From: Ruminococcus sp.
GTDB taxonomy: Bacteria; Bacillota; Clostridia; Oscillospirales; Ruminococcaceae
Assembly (NCBI GenBank): GCA_031262495.1
Contig: JAISHV010000057.1
Span: 1 to 64,000 of the forward strand
Reading direction: 5' to 3'
Length of the DNA stretch: 64,000 bases
Position numbers and translations under genes: made by a program. Within the stretch, counting starts at the first letter, position 1; every line of letters begins with the position of its first letter. Below the pieces are notes generated by a model. It was not told where the DNA came from. It was given only the letters and a program-made list of their open reading frames with translations, and did not search any database. Below, in pieces: positions 26,950 through 35,654 of this stretch.

Positions 26950-27690
26950 TTACAATATAATCGGTGATATGTCATTTTGTTTTAGGAAAGCGTTCATTTG
27001 ATTAAAATGACCGCAGCCGAAAAATCCTCTGTTCGCGGACAGCGGGCTCGGATGTTTTGCAGTAAGCAGCAGGTGCTGTGGATTAGTAATTAATATTGAC
27101 TTTTGTGCGGCGTTTGCCCCCCAAAGCATAAAGACTGTCGGCGCGGTGCGGTTATTCAATAGTGTTATTACAGCATCGGTAAATTCTTCCCAGCCTTTGC
27201 CCTTGTGAGAATTAGGCTCGCCTGCTCTGACGGTTAAAACGCTGTTCATCAAGAGAATACCTTGTTCTGCCCATGGGATTAAGTCGGGAGATGTATTTAT
27301 TTCTCCTGTTTCGGCGCGGACTTCTTTGAAGATGTTTTTCAGTGACGGCGGTGTTTTTTCAGCATTATTTACGGCGAAAGACAAGCCGTTCGCCTGATTT
27401 TCACCGTGATAGGGGTCTTGACCGATGATTACAGCCTTTACTGTGTGAAGCGGTGTTAATTCAAATGCGCGGAAAATCTGTGATTTTGGGGGGTAAATTT
27501 TTTGCGTGTTATATTCATTTTGAAGAAATTCATCTAAATTTTGTAATTTACTAAAATCACCGGAAAATGCCTTTTTATAATCTTCGGGTAAATTTTCAAA
27601 AATGCCCGGAAAACTTTTCAGTTCCTCATTTTTACACGAAAAACCAATAGAAATTTCATCCGGCAAATTCCCGCAAATCTCGTAAGTCAC
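26950..27690 (-). CDS. ung: Uracil-DNA glycosylase
   Basis: 246 residues. It excises uracil from DNA to start base-excision repair. The catalytic water-activating loop is GQDPYHG (Asp92), and the minor-groove loop is HPSPLSANRGF near 210. Family length is normal. It starts with GTG overlapping the stop of dacF by 4 bases (GTGA), so translation is coupled to it. The downstream side is the hairpin array, which could stabilise or end the transcript. Confidence 0.96.
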   Translation of the reverse strand: MTYEICGNLPDEISIGFSCKNEELKSFPGIFENLPEDYKKAFSGDFSKLQNLDEFLQNEYNTQKIYPPKSQIFRAFELTPLHTVKAVIIGQDPYHGENQANGLSFAVNNAEKTPPSLKNIFKEVRAETGEINTSPDLIPWAEQGILLMNSVLTVRAGEPNSHKGKGWEEFTDAVITLLNNRTAPTVFMLWGANAAQKSILITNPQHLLLTAKHPSPLSANRGFFGCGHFNQMNAFLKQNDISPIIL

Positions 27691-28826
27691 GAATTTTCAC
27701 CCGATTCGGTCTCAATATTTGAATTTATGTAAGCGAAAGCCTGATCAAGCATCGCGACAGTTTCATTCCAGCGGATATCGGAAGTAGGCGCACTTAGCAT
27801 TACGGCGATAATTTCATGACCGAAACGCTCTGCCGATGCTACTATACAATATCCCGATTCATCCGTCATACCGGTTTTCATGCCCGTAGCGTACATATAA
27901 TAGATATCGGTGTAGTCTTGTACTAATTTGTTGCTGTTTTCCCAAAAAACCGATTGACCCGTCAAAAAAGTTACCTGACGGTTTGACTGACCGACTGACG
28001 TCATTATTTCGGGATAATCAGAAGCGCAAAGTGCAATCTTTAACATATCGGCGGCGGTAGTATAATGCCCCTCGTCGTGAAATCCGTCAGGCACTGAAAA
28101 ATGCGTGTCTTGCGCACCTATTTCGCTGAGCTTCATATTCATACGGTTCATAAAGATGTCTACTGCCGCCGACGGGGACAGGGTATCATCTTCGGCGATA
28201 AAACGCCCGGCATTCGCCGCTGCCATATAGGCTACATCATTGCCCGACGGGAGCATCAAGCCGTCTATAGTGTCGCGCATATTAAGCTCGAATCCCTCAT
28301 AGATAAGTCCCAAACTGCTGCCCGGGGAGACAAGTTCAAGTTCTTTTCCCGCTGTAAACACAGTATCGGCGGGCATTGTATCAATTAAGACAGCCGCTGT
28401 CAAGAGCTTTGTTGTACTCGCGGGGAACGCCTTATTTTCGGGATTTTTTGCGAATAAAACTTCCTCAGCGGTTTTATCATAAATGATTGCATATGCAGTC
28501 TGTAGGTTTTCTTCAATGGGATAATCACCGTCAAGTTCAATGTCATACTTGAATTCGGGTATAATTTCAACGATAACGGGAACAGCTTCATCATCAATTC
28601 CGATAATTTCCGTTACTGCAATATCACCGGCGGCAACGGTGGTTATTTGAGAATATTCAGCGGCATCAATTATAAGAGCTGCCGGTTTTGAGCCTAAAAA
28701 CTTGCTTGCGGCAAAAATACCGCCGCCGATAAGAAACATTGCAAAAAGGCAGCCGAAAATTCTGCCCCATTTGAGTTTATGACGCTTTCTTTTTATTTTT
28801 TTGTTTTCGGTTTTTTTCGGATTCAT
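27687..28826 (-). CDS. D-alanyl-D-alanine carboxypeptidase, S11 family
   Basis: 379 residues. A basic N-terminus and a transmembrane or uncleaved signal segment (about 20-42) are followed by a variable linker and the penicillin-binding fold. The active-site triad is complete: ASTTK (Ser137, Lys140), SGN near 197 and KTG near 318. It trims the terminal D-Ala of peptidoglycan pentapeptides at the outer face of the membrane; sporulation homologues are DacB/DacF. The C-terminal beta-rich domain of DacA-type enzymes seems to be missing or very short. Followed directly by ung; preceded by compound repeat copy C. Confidence 0.92.
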   Translation of the reverse strand: MNPKKTENKKIKRKRHKLKWGRIFGCLFAMFLIGGGIFAASKFLGSKPAALIIDAAEYSQITTVAAGDIAVTEIIGIDDEAVPVIVEIIPEFKYDIELDGDYPIEENLQTAYAIIYDKTAEEVLFAKNPENKAFPASTTKLLTAAVLIDTMPADTVFTAGKELELVSPGSSLGLIYEGFELNMRDTIDGLMLPSGNDVAYMAAANAGRFIAEDDTLSPSAAVDIFMNRMNMKLSEIGAQDTHFSVPDGFHDEGHYTTAADMLKIALCASDYPEIMTSVGQSNRQVTFLTGQSVFWENSNKLVQDYTDIYYMYATGMKTGMTDESGYCIVASAERFGHEIIAVMLSAPTSDIRWNETVAMLDQAFAYINSNIETESGENS

Positions 28827-28880
28827 TATTAACTACTACTCAATACAATTAAGACTTTACATTCGCAAACTGTTGTTTTT

Positions 28881-29160
28881 GTGAATGTCATTTTGAATGT
28901 CGGATGAATGTCATATGAATGTCTGTGAATGTCCGTTTGAATGTCAATATGAATGTCGCTCTGCGATGTCAGAATGTATGTCGTGAATGTCCGTCTCCGA
29001 TGTCTTGCAGGGGATGAGGGGAGAGGGGGCGGCTATTCGAGGTGGCAGGCTGTGCCGTGTAGCAACGCTACGCCCCTCTCCCCTACACCCCCGCACTAAC
29101 TTGTTAGTGCTATGCACGTCCCCTACCCCTCTCCCCCTGTGGCGGCATGGTGGCGGTCTA
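28881..29160. repeat. Compound intergenic repeat, copy C (reverse orientation)
   Basis: It opens with a tandem GAATGTC array (28881-29003), where the heptamer recurs about every 10-12 bases. A G-rich arm, a hairpin tip and a C-rich arm follow, with the same extra small palindromes as copy B (TAGCAACGCTA and GCACTAACTTGTTAGTGC). The CAGAAGACAG ends of copies A and B are absent. 28827-29246 contains no supported gene. Confidence 0.85.
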
Positions 29161-29246
29161 TAGGGTGCTTTTGAAAATTTTGCTTATCAGCTAAAATCAA
29201 GCGATTTATCAAGTTTTTAACTTAATAATTTACTTTTAACGTATTA

Positions 29247-30176
29247 TTATGTCATTTCCCTGTAAACCGCTTCAATCGCTTGCTTATCAGCGAGCCACTC
29301 GGAGAAAGCTGTTGCAGACCCGGCGGCAACACCTCTTTTGAGTGCGTCGCCGAAATCGCCGTAACGAATGTATCCGTCAATGAATCCCCCGACAAGTGAA
29401 TCCCCCGCGCCTACGGCGGATGAAAAATTCCCGTTCGGTGCTTTTTGATAACGCCGTGTGCCTGCCGAATCAATCATTATCGCACCCTCTGCTCCGATAG
29501 ATACGATAATATTTTTTGCACCGCTGTTTTCGCCTTTGTGACAAATAAGCTTTTCGGCATAATGAAACAGTTTATCTCTGTCTGTCGTTATTTCGGCGTT
29601 TAAAAACTCACATAACTCAATATGATTGGGCTTTATCAAAAACGGATTGAACGGTAATACCTCTTTGAGTGCATTACCGGCAAGGTCAGCCGCAATCAAT
29701 ACCCCTTTATGGAGTTCAGAACAGATTTGCGCGTAAAAATTATCCGTAAGTGAAGCAGGACTGCTCCCCGATAAAACTACTATATCACCCGGTTCTATTA
29801 CAGAAACTTGTTTTAAGAGTTTCGCGGCAATATTAGACGGTATAACAGGGGAGGGCGCATTTATCTCGGTATCTTTGTCTTCCCCTTTTAGTTTTACGTT
29901 AATACGCGTTTTTTCGGCGGGTATTCTTATAAAAGAGGTATTCAGCTGATATTTACGGCATTGATAACGAACCTCGTCTCCCGTAAATCCTCCGATAAAT
30001 CCTAACGCCTTACAAGGTACACCCAGTCTTGTTAAAATAATGCCGACATTGATGCCTTTTCCGCCGGCGCGGATTAAGGTATTTTCAGCTCTTATGACTT
30101 GTCCGGGCGTGTTATTTTTCGTTTTGGTTTCTATGTAATAATCAACAGCCGGGTTGAGTGTTATTGTATAAATCAT
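29247..30176 (-). CDS. fruK: 1-phosphofructokinase (PfkB family)
   Basis: 309 residues of the PfkB/ribokinase family. The N-terminus MIYTITLNPAVDYYIE is typical of FruK/LacC. The GGKGINVG substrate motif is near 38, and the C-terminal anion hole/catalytic site is VGAGDSLVGGF (catalytic Asp near 260). It phosphorylates fructose 1-phosphate to fructose 1,6-bisphosphate; tagatose 6-phosphate kinase is the alternative. No fruA PTS gene or fruR regulator is adjacent, which is unusual. The ribosome binding site is weak. Confidence 0.85.
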   Translation of the reverse strand: MIYTITLNPAVDYYIETKTKNNTPGQVIRAENTLIRAGGKGINVGIILTRLGVPCKALGFIGGFTGDEVRYQCRKYQLNTSFIRIPAEKTRINVKLKGEDKDTEINAPSPVIPSNIAAKLLKQVSVIEPGDIVVLSGSSPASLTDNFYAQICSELHKGVLIAADLAGNALKEVLPFNPFLIKPNHIELCEFLNAEITTDRDKLFHYAEKLICHKGENSGAKNIIVSIGAEGAIMIDSAGTRRYQKAPNGNFSSAVGAGDSLVGGFIDGYIRYGDFGDALKRGVAAGSATAFSEWLADKQAIEAVYREMT

Positions 30177-30246
30177 GATTTTTCGTATAGCATAGACATC
30201 AGTAGTAGAAATTTATCAGGTTCATCTTTAGTTAAAAATCTGATAA

Positions 30247-31092
30247 TTATATAACCGCACTTGCGTGTCTTGTAACGTGACAGCCGATATTAACGGCGGC
30301 GGGTAATCCCGCAATATGCGTCGGGAAGGTTTCTATCGCAACAGCTAAAGCAGTGGTTTTTCCGCCGAAACCTTGGGGACCTATGTTCAGTTTATTTATA
30401 CGCTCAATCAAACGCTTTTCACTGTCGGCGTACATGATGTCAGGGTTATTTACTGCAACATCGCGGCAGAGTGCTTTTTTTGCAAGGTACGCACATTTTT
30501 CAAAATTGCCGCCGATACCGACACCGACAACCATCGGCGGGCAAGGGTTGCTGCCGGCTTTTTTTACTGTTTCTGTGACGAAATCTTCGATATCCGAGAG
30601 TGTATTTGAGGGCGTAAACATCTTCATTGCCGACATATTCTCAGAGCCGAAACCTTTTGGGCAAACATCAATTGTGATTTTATCCCCCGGCACGATTTCA
30701 GTGTGAATAACAGCCGGTGTATTGTCATTTGTATTTACGCGGTTTATAGGGTCTTTTACGATACTGCAACGCAAAAAGCCCTCTGTGTAACCTTTTGCAA
30801 CACCTTTATTGACGGCGGTTTCGGGTGTGTCGCCCGTAATATGAACATCCTGACCGATTTTCAGAAAAACGACAGCCATCCCGGTATCCTGACAAATGGG
30901 AATACTATCACGCTTCGCGACATCTAAATTCCGCAAGAGATCGCCTAAAACTTCACGTCCGACGGCTGAGGTTTCTTCAGCCGCCGCACATGACATACAC
31001 TCACGGAGTGAGTCGGGGAGTATTAAGTTTGCTTTTATAACGAGTTCACTTACGGTTTTTTCAATTAGAGAGGAATCAATTTCGCGTATCAT
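30247..31092 (-). CDS. Class I fumarate hydratase / tartrate dehydratase alpha subunit
   Basis: 281 residues, the N-terminal (alpha) subunit of two-subunit Fe-S hydro-lyases. Cluster cysteines are visible in PICQDTG (near 67), CPKGFGSENMS and NPCPPMVVGVGIGG. The C-terminal IGCHVTRH motif is intact. The alpha subunit needs a beta subunit; none is next to it in the window. The start codon overlaps the stop of the upstream alcohol dehydrogenase (TAATG), so the two are coupled. Fumarase or tartrate dehydratase cannot be separated by eye. Confidence 0.9.
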   Translation of the reverse strand: MIREIDSSLIEKTVSELVIKANLILPDSLRECMSCAAAEETSAVGREVLGDLLRNLDVAKRDSIPICQDTGMAVVFLKIGQDVHITGDTPETAVNKGVAKGYTEGFLRCSIVKDPINRVNTNDNTPAVIHTEIVPGDKITIDVCPKGFGSENMSAMKMFTPSNTLSDIEDFVTETVKKAGSNPCPPMVVGVGIGGNFEKCAYLAKKALCRDVAVNNPDIMYADSEKRLIERINKLNIGPQGFGGKTTALAVAIETFPTHIAGLPAAVNIGCHVTRHASAVI

Positions 31093-32279
31093 TATATATG
31101 GTTCTCGGCTTTACAAAGTTTGTAAATATTAGCTACATCTTCGGGTGTCAGTGATACAAAGCCGCCTGTCTGACCGCTTTGTGAAACGGGGTGAGAAGCT
31201 ACAAGTTTCGGGATATCCTCTTCTTTTGCACCTAACTCTTCAAATGACGTAGGCATACCGATTGATTTGAGGAATGCTCTGAAACGTCTGATGCCCTCAA
31301 GTGCCGTGAGTTCGGGGTTACTGAAATCCATATCAACGCCGAAGATACGCGAAGCCATCTGTGCAAAACGCATTATATCGTGTTTATAAACATATTGCAT
31401 CCACGACGGCATAACTACTGCAAGCCCTGCACCATGAGCTACGTCATACAATCCCGAGAGTTCGTGTTCAATACCGTGGGAATTCCAGTCCTGTGAACGT
31501 CCGACACCGCATAAATCGTTATGAGCAACCATTCCGCCCCACATGATATTAGCTCTTGCGCCGTAGTCATCGGGGTTTTTGAGGACTTTCGGAGTTTCGT
31601 TAATCATTGTTTTTACAATAGCTTCGCAGAGTCTGTCGGTAACTTCAACATCCTTTGTATTTGTGAAATAACGTTCAAAAACGTGAGCGCAGATATCGGT
31701 TACACCGCAAGCTGTCTGATAAGCCGGCAGGGTTTGTGTTAAAGCGGGATTTAATACCGAGAAGACAGGGCGAATGAGTTCACAAGTGAGACCGCGTTTA
31801 ACGCCGCCCTCTTCTTTTGTAATAACAGCACTGGGTGAACCCTCTGAACCCGCCGCCGCTATGGTGAGGACTGTAGCTACGGGCAACGCCTTTTGGGGCA
31901 CAGCCTGTCCGCTGTAAAAATCCCAGAAATCGCCGTCATAGAGAGCTCCTACCGCTGTCGCTTTAGACGAGTCAATAACACTGCCGCCGCCTACAGCTAA
32001 AATAAAGTCGATGTTGTGTTCTTTAACCATCTTAAGGGCTTCATAAACGAGAGTATCACGCGGGTTCGGCTGAACGCCGCCTATCATTACGTAATAAATA
32101 CCCTCTTTGTCAAGAGAAGCTTTTACTCTGTCGAGCAAACCCGATTTTATAACGGAATTTTTCCCGTACTGGATAAGCACACGTGTACCGCCGAAACGCT
32201 TAACATAAGCGCCTGTCTCGTTCTCTCTGCCCTCGCCGAAAATAAAATAAGTCGGTGAATGGAAATCAAAATTGGTCAT
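31092..32279 (-). CDS. Iron-containing alcohol dehydrogenase (butanol dehydrogenase type)
   Basis: 395 residues of the group III Fe-ADH family. The NAD(P) motif is AVGGGSVIDSSKA (near 96-108), metal ligands are in VTDICAHVFE (Asp and His, near 194) and in HGIEHELSGLYDVAHGAGLA (two His, near 264-277). It is most like BdhA/YqhD enzymes reducing aldehydes to alcohols in fermentation or detoxification. The ribosome binding site AAAGG is 8 bases before the ATG. It is coupled to the fumarase alpha subunit downstream. The substrate is not determinable. Confidence 0.92.
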   Translation of the reverse strand: MTNFDFHSPTYFIFGEGRENETGAYVKRFGGTRVLIQYGKNSVIKSGLLDRVKASLDKEGIYYVMIGGVQPNPRDTLVYEALKMVKEHNIDFILAVGGGSVIDSSKATAVGALYDGDFWDFYSGQAVPQKALPVATVLTIAAAGSEGSPSAVITKEEGGVKRGLTCELIRPVFSVLNPALTQTLPAYQTACGVTDICAHVFERYFTNTKDVEVTDRLCEAIVKTMINETPKVLKNPDDYGARANIMWGGMVAHNDLCGVGRSQDWNSHGIEHELSGLYDVAHGAGLAVVMPSWMQYVYKHDIMRFAQMASRIFGVDMDFSNPELTALEGIRRFRAFLKSIGMPTSFEELGAKEEDIPKLVASHPVSQSGQTGGFVSLTPEDVANIYKLCKAENHI

Positions 32280-32346
32280 TTTTTTAGCCTTTCTTTATTT
32301 ATATAATTTTAATTTAAATTGATTTGTAAATATAATCGATAACTGC

Positions 32347-32390
32347 TACGCGGCGAGCATTTTTATTTTATGAAAGACTTTCATCGCGAA
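32347..32390. repeat. CGCG hairpin repeat overlapping the rarA 3' end
   Basis: CTACGCGGCGAGCAT at the left and GAAAGACTTTCATCGCGAA at the right match the family seen at 541-642 and 21638-21684. The right end encodes the last residues (SR) and the stop codon of rarA on the minus strand. A CCCCGCGGGG palindrome sits next to it at 32395-32404. Confidence 0.7.
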
Positions 32391-33670
32391 TCAGCCCCGC
32401 GGGGGCACCCGCGAATTTTATCTCTATAGAGTTTCGCCGCACTCTCCGTCTTATTATCCCCGAAATTATAGTAGATATGATTCTTTATGCCATCGGGGAG
32501 GTATTGTTGTTCTGTATAGTGATTCGGGTAGTCGTGGGGGTATTTATAGCCTGTCCCTCTGCCGAGGGTTTTAGCCCCCGGGTAGTGACTGTCGCGGAGA
32601 TCTATCGGAATATCTCCGAAATTACCTGTCTGAACGTCTGCTATTGCCGCATCTACGGCGCATACCCCGCTGTTTGATTTTGGGGCTGTACATAAAAGTA
32701 TAATCGCATCCGCTAAGGGTATTCGCGCTTCGGGTAAGCCCAGTTCGAGTGCTGAGTCTATACACGATTTCACAATCGGCAGACACATCGGGTAAGCCAA
32801 ACCGATATCCTCTGCGGCTATAACCGCCAAACGACGGCATACACTCAGCAAATCACCGGCTTCAAAAAGCCTTGCCGCATAATGCAGAGCGGCATTTTCG
32901 TCAGAACCTCTGATTGATTTTTGAAATGCCGACAGAATATCATAATGTTCGTCGCCGTCTCTGTCATAGCGCATGGAACTCCGCTGGGCTAAGGTTTTTG
33001 CGAGAGCGAGGCTTACGTAAACGTTACCGTTTTTATGTTCGCCCGACAGTATACAGGTCTCGGCGGTGTTAACGGATTTCCTTACATCGCCGCCGCAGCC
33101 GTAGGCTATCGCTTCTAAAACGCCGTCTTCAAGTTCGGGTTTTGTATCATCAAATTCTGCCGCAATGTCAAAAGCGCGTTTTATAGACGGTATAATTTCA
33201 TCAGGCGAAACGGGTTTGAATTCAAAAATCGTACAGCGGCTTAAAATTGCTCCGTATACCTTAAAATAAGGATTTTCGGTGGTTGAAGCTATCAGTGTAA
33301 TTTGTCCGTTTTCGATAAATTCAAGGAGCGACTGCTGCTGCTTTTTATTAAGATACTGGATTTCATCCAAATAAAGCAGAACGCCGTTTAATCCGTCAAA
33401 ACCGCCTGTTTCGGCGATAACGGATTTTATGTCTGCCGTGCCCGCCGATGTACCGTTGAGTTTTCGCATGGTAATACCGGCGTTGTCGGCTATAATACGT
33501 GCTACGGTGGTTTTCCCGATGCCGGGCGGACCGTAGAAAATCATATTGACAAGCCGCCCGCTCTCGATAATGCGGCGAAGCGGCTTGTTTTCGCCGAGGA
33601 TATGAGTTTGCCCCACGATTTCATTTAAGTTTTTCGGGCGAATCTTTTCGGCTAATGGTGCTGCATACAT
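32381..33670 (-). CDS. rarA: Replication-associated recombination protein A (RarA/MgsA) AAA ATPase
   Basis: 429 residues of the clamp-loader-like RarA family, which acts at stalled replication forks. Walker A is GPPGIGKTT (near 46-54). Walker B reads LYLDEIQYLNK (often LFVDEIHRFNK). The arginine-finger region ILSRCTIFEF and the C-terminal tetramerisation domain (YPMCLPIVKS, HYPGAKTLGRG, YKYPHDYP) are present. The final residues, about GCPRGADSR, are encoded by repeat DNA. Its 5' region is duplicated upstream, and two mini-ORFs lie between glyA and this ATG. Confidence 0.92.
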   Translation of the reverse strand: MYAAPLAEKIRPKNLNEIVGQTHILGENKPLRRIIESGRLVNMIFYGPPGIGKTTVARIIADNAGITMRKLNGTSAGTADIKSVIAETGGFDGLNGVLLYLDEIQYLNKKQQQSLLEFIENGQITLIASTTENPYFKVYGAILSRCTIFEFKPVSPDEIIPSIKRAFDIAAEFDDTKPELEDGVLEAIAYGCGGDVRKSVNTAETCILSGEHKNGNVYVSLALAKTLAQRSSMRYDRDGDEHYDILSAFQKSIRGSDENAALHYAARLFEAGDLLSVCRRLAVIAAEDIGLAYPMCLPIVKSCIDSALELGLPEARIPLADAIILLCTAPKSNSGVCAVDAAIADVQTGNFGDIPIDLRDSHYPGAKTLGRGTGYKYPHDYPNHYTEQQYLPDGIKNHIYYNFGDNKTESAAKLYRDKIRGCPRGADSR

Positions 33671-33833
33671 ATCTTATTCATAAATCGGAATTTTTCGTGT
33701 TTGTTAACTTTAGCACAATTCATGTCGGCTAATGGTGCTGCGTACATATCTTATTCATAAATCGGAATTTTTCGTGTTTTGTTAGCTTTAGCACAAATCA
33801 ATTCGGCTAATGGAACATTATACATTTTATTGA
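33648..33833 (-). repeat. Tandem duplication (2.4 copies) of the rarA start region with two mini-ORFs
   Basis: A 77-78 base unit occurs at 33648-33724, 33725-33802 and partly at 33803-33833. Mini-ORF A (33825 to 33751, 24 residues, MYNVPLAE...) starts 1 base after the glyA stop codon. Mini-ORF B (33747 to 33652, 31 residues, MYAAPLAD...) starts 3 bases after A ends and overlaps the rarA start. Both mimic the RarA N-terminus MYAAPLAE. They may be decayed duplications or a reinitiation chain. Confidence 0.75.
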
Positions 33834-35080
33834 TAAAGCGGGAATTTCTTTGTAATTTCGGTAACCATCGCCCTTACCTTATCGGCGTTTGCTTCAAAAT
33901 CTTTCGCCGTGAGGTAGATACATTCGGCAATTTGTTCCATTTCGGCAGTGCCTAAGCCTCTTGAAGTTACGGCGGGTGTACCAATTCTCACACCGCTTGT
34001 GAAAGCGGGTTTTTGGGGGTCATTCGGGATAGCGTTTTTATTTACCGTAATATAACATTCGTCTAAACGATTTTCCAAATCTTTGCCGGTTATACCGAAC
34101 GGGCGCAGGTCAACAAGCATCAGGTGGTTGTCAGTGCCGCCCGAAACCAGTCTGAAACCCCTGTCCGTCAGTCCCTTAGCTAAAACGGCGGCGTTTTCAA
34201 CAACACGTTTGCCGTATTCCGTGAATTCGGGCTTTAATGCTTCGCCGAAACAAACAGCCTTTGAAGCGATAACGTGCATAAGCGGTCCGCCCTGAATACC
34301 CGGGAAAACTGCTTTGTTTATCTTTTTAGCAAGTTCTTCATCATTTGTAAGAATAAGTCCGCCGCGAGGACCTCTCAAGGTCTTGTGAGTGGTTGAAGTT
34401 ACCACATCGGCGATACCGACAGGTGTCGGGTGAACCCCTGCTGCTACAAGTCCGGCGATGTGCGCCATATCTACCATTAAATACGCGCCGACGGATTCGG
34501 AGATTTCTTTAAGGCGAGGAAAATCAATTGTACGCGGGTATGCGGATGCACCGGCTACAATCAGTTTCGGGCTGTGTTCTTTGGCAAGTCTTTCTACTTC
34601 ATTGTAGTCGATTTTTTCGTCGTCGCCCAAACCGTATGAAACGAAATTATAGTAATTCCCCGAAATATTGACAGGCGAGCCGTGTGTGAGGTGTCCGCCG
34701 TGGGCTAAACTCATACCGAGCACTGTGTCGCCGGGTTTTATTAATGCGAAATAAACAGCCGTGTTAGCTTGTGCGCCTGAGTGTGTTTGGACGTTTGCAA
34801 ATTCTGCGCCGAAAAGCTTTTTGGCGCGCTCAATGGCGATAGTTTCAACCACGTCAACACATTCACAGCCGCCGTAATAACGTTTACCCGGGTAACCTTC
34901 GGCGTATTTATTCGTCAAAACCGATCCCATAGCCGCCATTACGGCAGGGGAAACAAGGTTTTCACTGGCGATGAGTTCAAGGTTGCGCTGCTGGCGTTTA
35001 AGTTCCGCGTTCATGGCAGAACCTACCTCTAAGTCGGCTTTTTCAACAAATCCAATCGTGTCCATTATATCAGAATACAT
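33827..35080 (-). CDS. glyA: Serine hydroxymethyltransferase
   Basis: 417 residues, normal length. This PLP enzyme interconverts serine and glycine, charging tetrahydrofolate with a one-carbon unit. Visible motifs are [10 protein letters not shown], the [16 protein letters not shown] substrate loop, the HLTHG stretch and [14 protein letters not shown], whose lysine binds PLP (near 231). GGAG lies 7 bases before the ATG, and a promoter is at 35128-35156. rarA follows after a duplicated spacer and may be co-transcribed. Confidence 0.98.
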   Translation of the reverse strand: MYSDIMDTIGFVEKADLEVGSAMNAELKRQQRNLELIASENLVSPAVMAAMGSVLTNKYAEGYPGKRYYGGCECVDVVETIAIERAKKLFGAEFANVQTHSGAQANTAVYFALIKPGDTVLGMSLAHGGHLTHGSPVNISGNYYNFVSYGLGDDEKIDYNEVERLAKEHSPKLIVAGASAYPRTIDFPRLKEISESVGAYLMVDMAHIAGLVAAGVHPTPVGIADVVTSTTHKTLRGPRGGLILTNDEELAKKINKAVFPGIQGGPLMHVIASKAVCFGEALKPEFTEYGKRVVENAAVLAKGLTDRGFRLVSGGTDNHLMLVDLRPFGITGKDLENRLDECYITVNKNAIPNDPQKPAFTSGVRIGTPAVTSRGLGTAEMEQIAECIYLTAKDFEANADKVRAMVTEITKKFPLYQ

Positions 35081-35127
35081 AAAAAATCTCCATTCGGTTT
35101 TAGTTTAGGTAAAATATACTCCTAAAC

Positions 35128-35156
35128 ATTATATACCAAATGAAGTTTTTTTTCAA
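35128..35156 (-). promoter_or_regulatory. glyA promoter (sigma-A type)
   Basis: TTGAAA (35151-35156), a 17-base spacer and TATAAT (35128-35133) on the minus strand, about 48 bases before the glyA start codon. One mismatch to consensus in the -35 element. Confidence 0.8.
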
Positions 35157-35252
35157 GTGAATATTTTATTGATTTTGTTAATTTTTATCGCTTTTAGTGT
35201 TAATTAATTCAAGAAAAGGCATATGTAATCATTTTGCGCTTAATAACTACAG

Positions 35253-35642
35253 TCATTCACGGTAAATCTTACGCTTGTCGCCGAAAATCGCGCCCAATAC
35301 GGCTGTGATTAATCCGGCTGAAAAGATTATTAACATAATTATAGTAAGCGGCTTTGTGAGTGGGAATTCACTACCTTTGATTTCATACACACCAAATATA
35401 AAGCACAAAACAGTTAAAAACGCAATCCCGATGTTGAATATAATTACCGCCGGTTTGTTTCTTTTGAAATAAATGGTTAATATGCCTATCAAAGGACTTA
35501 CAGTAGCGTGTGAAAACCACTTATTGGGTTCTCCTTGAAAAACCACATTATAAATGAAAAATGCGAATCCTAAAAAAGCGGTTATTAAAATATATTTCAT
35601 AAAGAGTTTATAATTTTTAGATGCCGTCTGAATTATTTTCAT
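35253..35642 (-). CDS. Small hypothetical membrane protein
   Basis: 129 residues with about four hydrophobic segments, a basic N-terminus (MKIIQTASKNYKLFMKY) and a basic C-terminus (GDKRKIYRE). No family recognised. It starts 12 bases after the stop of the GT2-GtrA gene upstream, so it is probably in the same transcript. A role alongside that glycosyltransferase is possible but only inferred from position. 170 AT-rich bases separate it from glyA. Confidence 0.7.
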   Translation of the reverse strand: MKIIQTASKNYKLFMKYILITAFLGFAFFIYNVVFQGEPNKWFSHATVSPLIGILTIYFKRNKPAVIIFNIGIAFLTVLCFIFGVYEIKGSEFPLTKPLTIIMLIIFSAGLITAVLGAIFGDKRKIYRE

Positions 35643-35654
35643 GATTTTTCCTGT

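Noticed and set aside
28881..29003. GAATGTC tandem arrays as a CRISPR array
   Set aside because: Repeat unit is only 7 bases with 3-5 base variable linkers; there are no 25-40 base repeats or spacers and no cas genes in the window.
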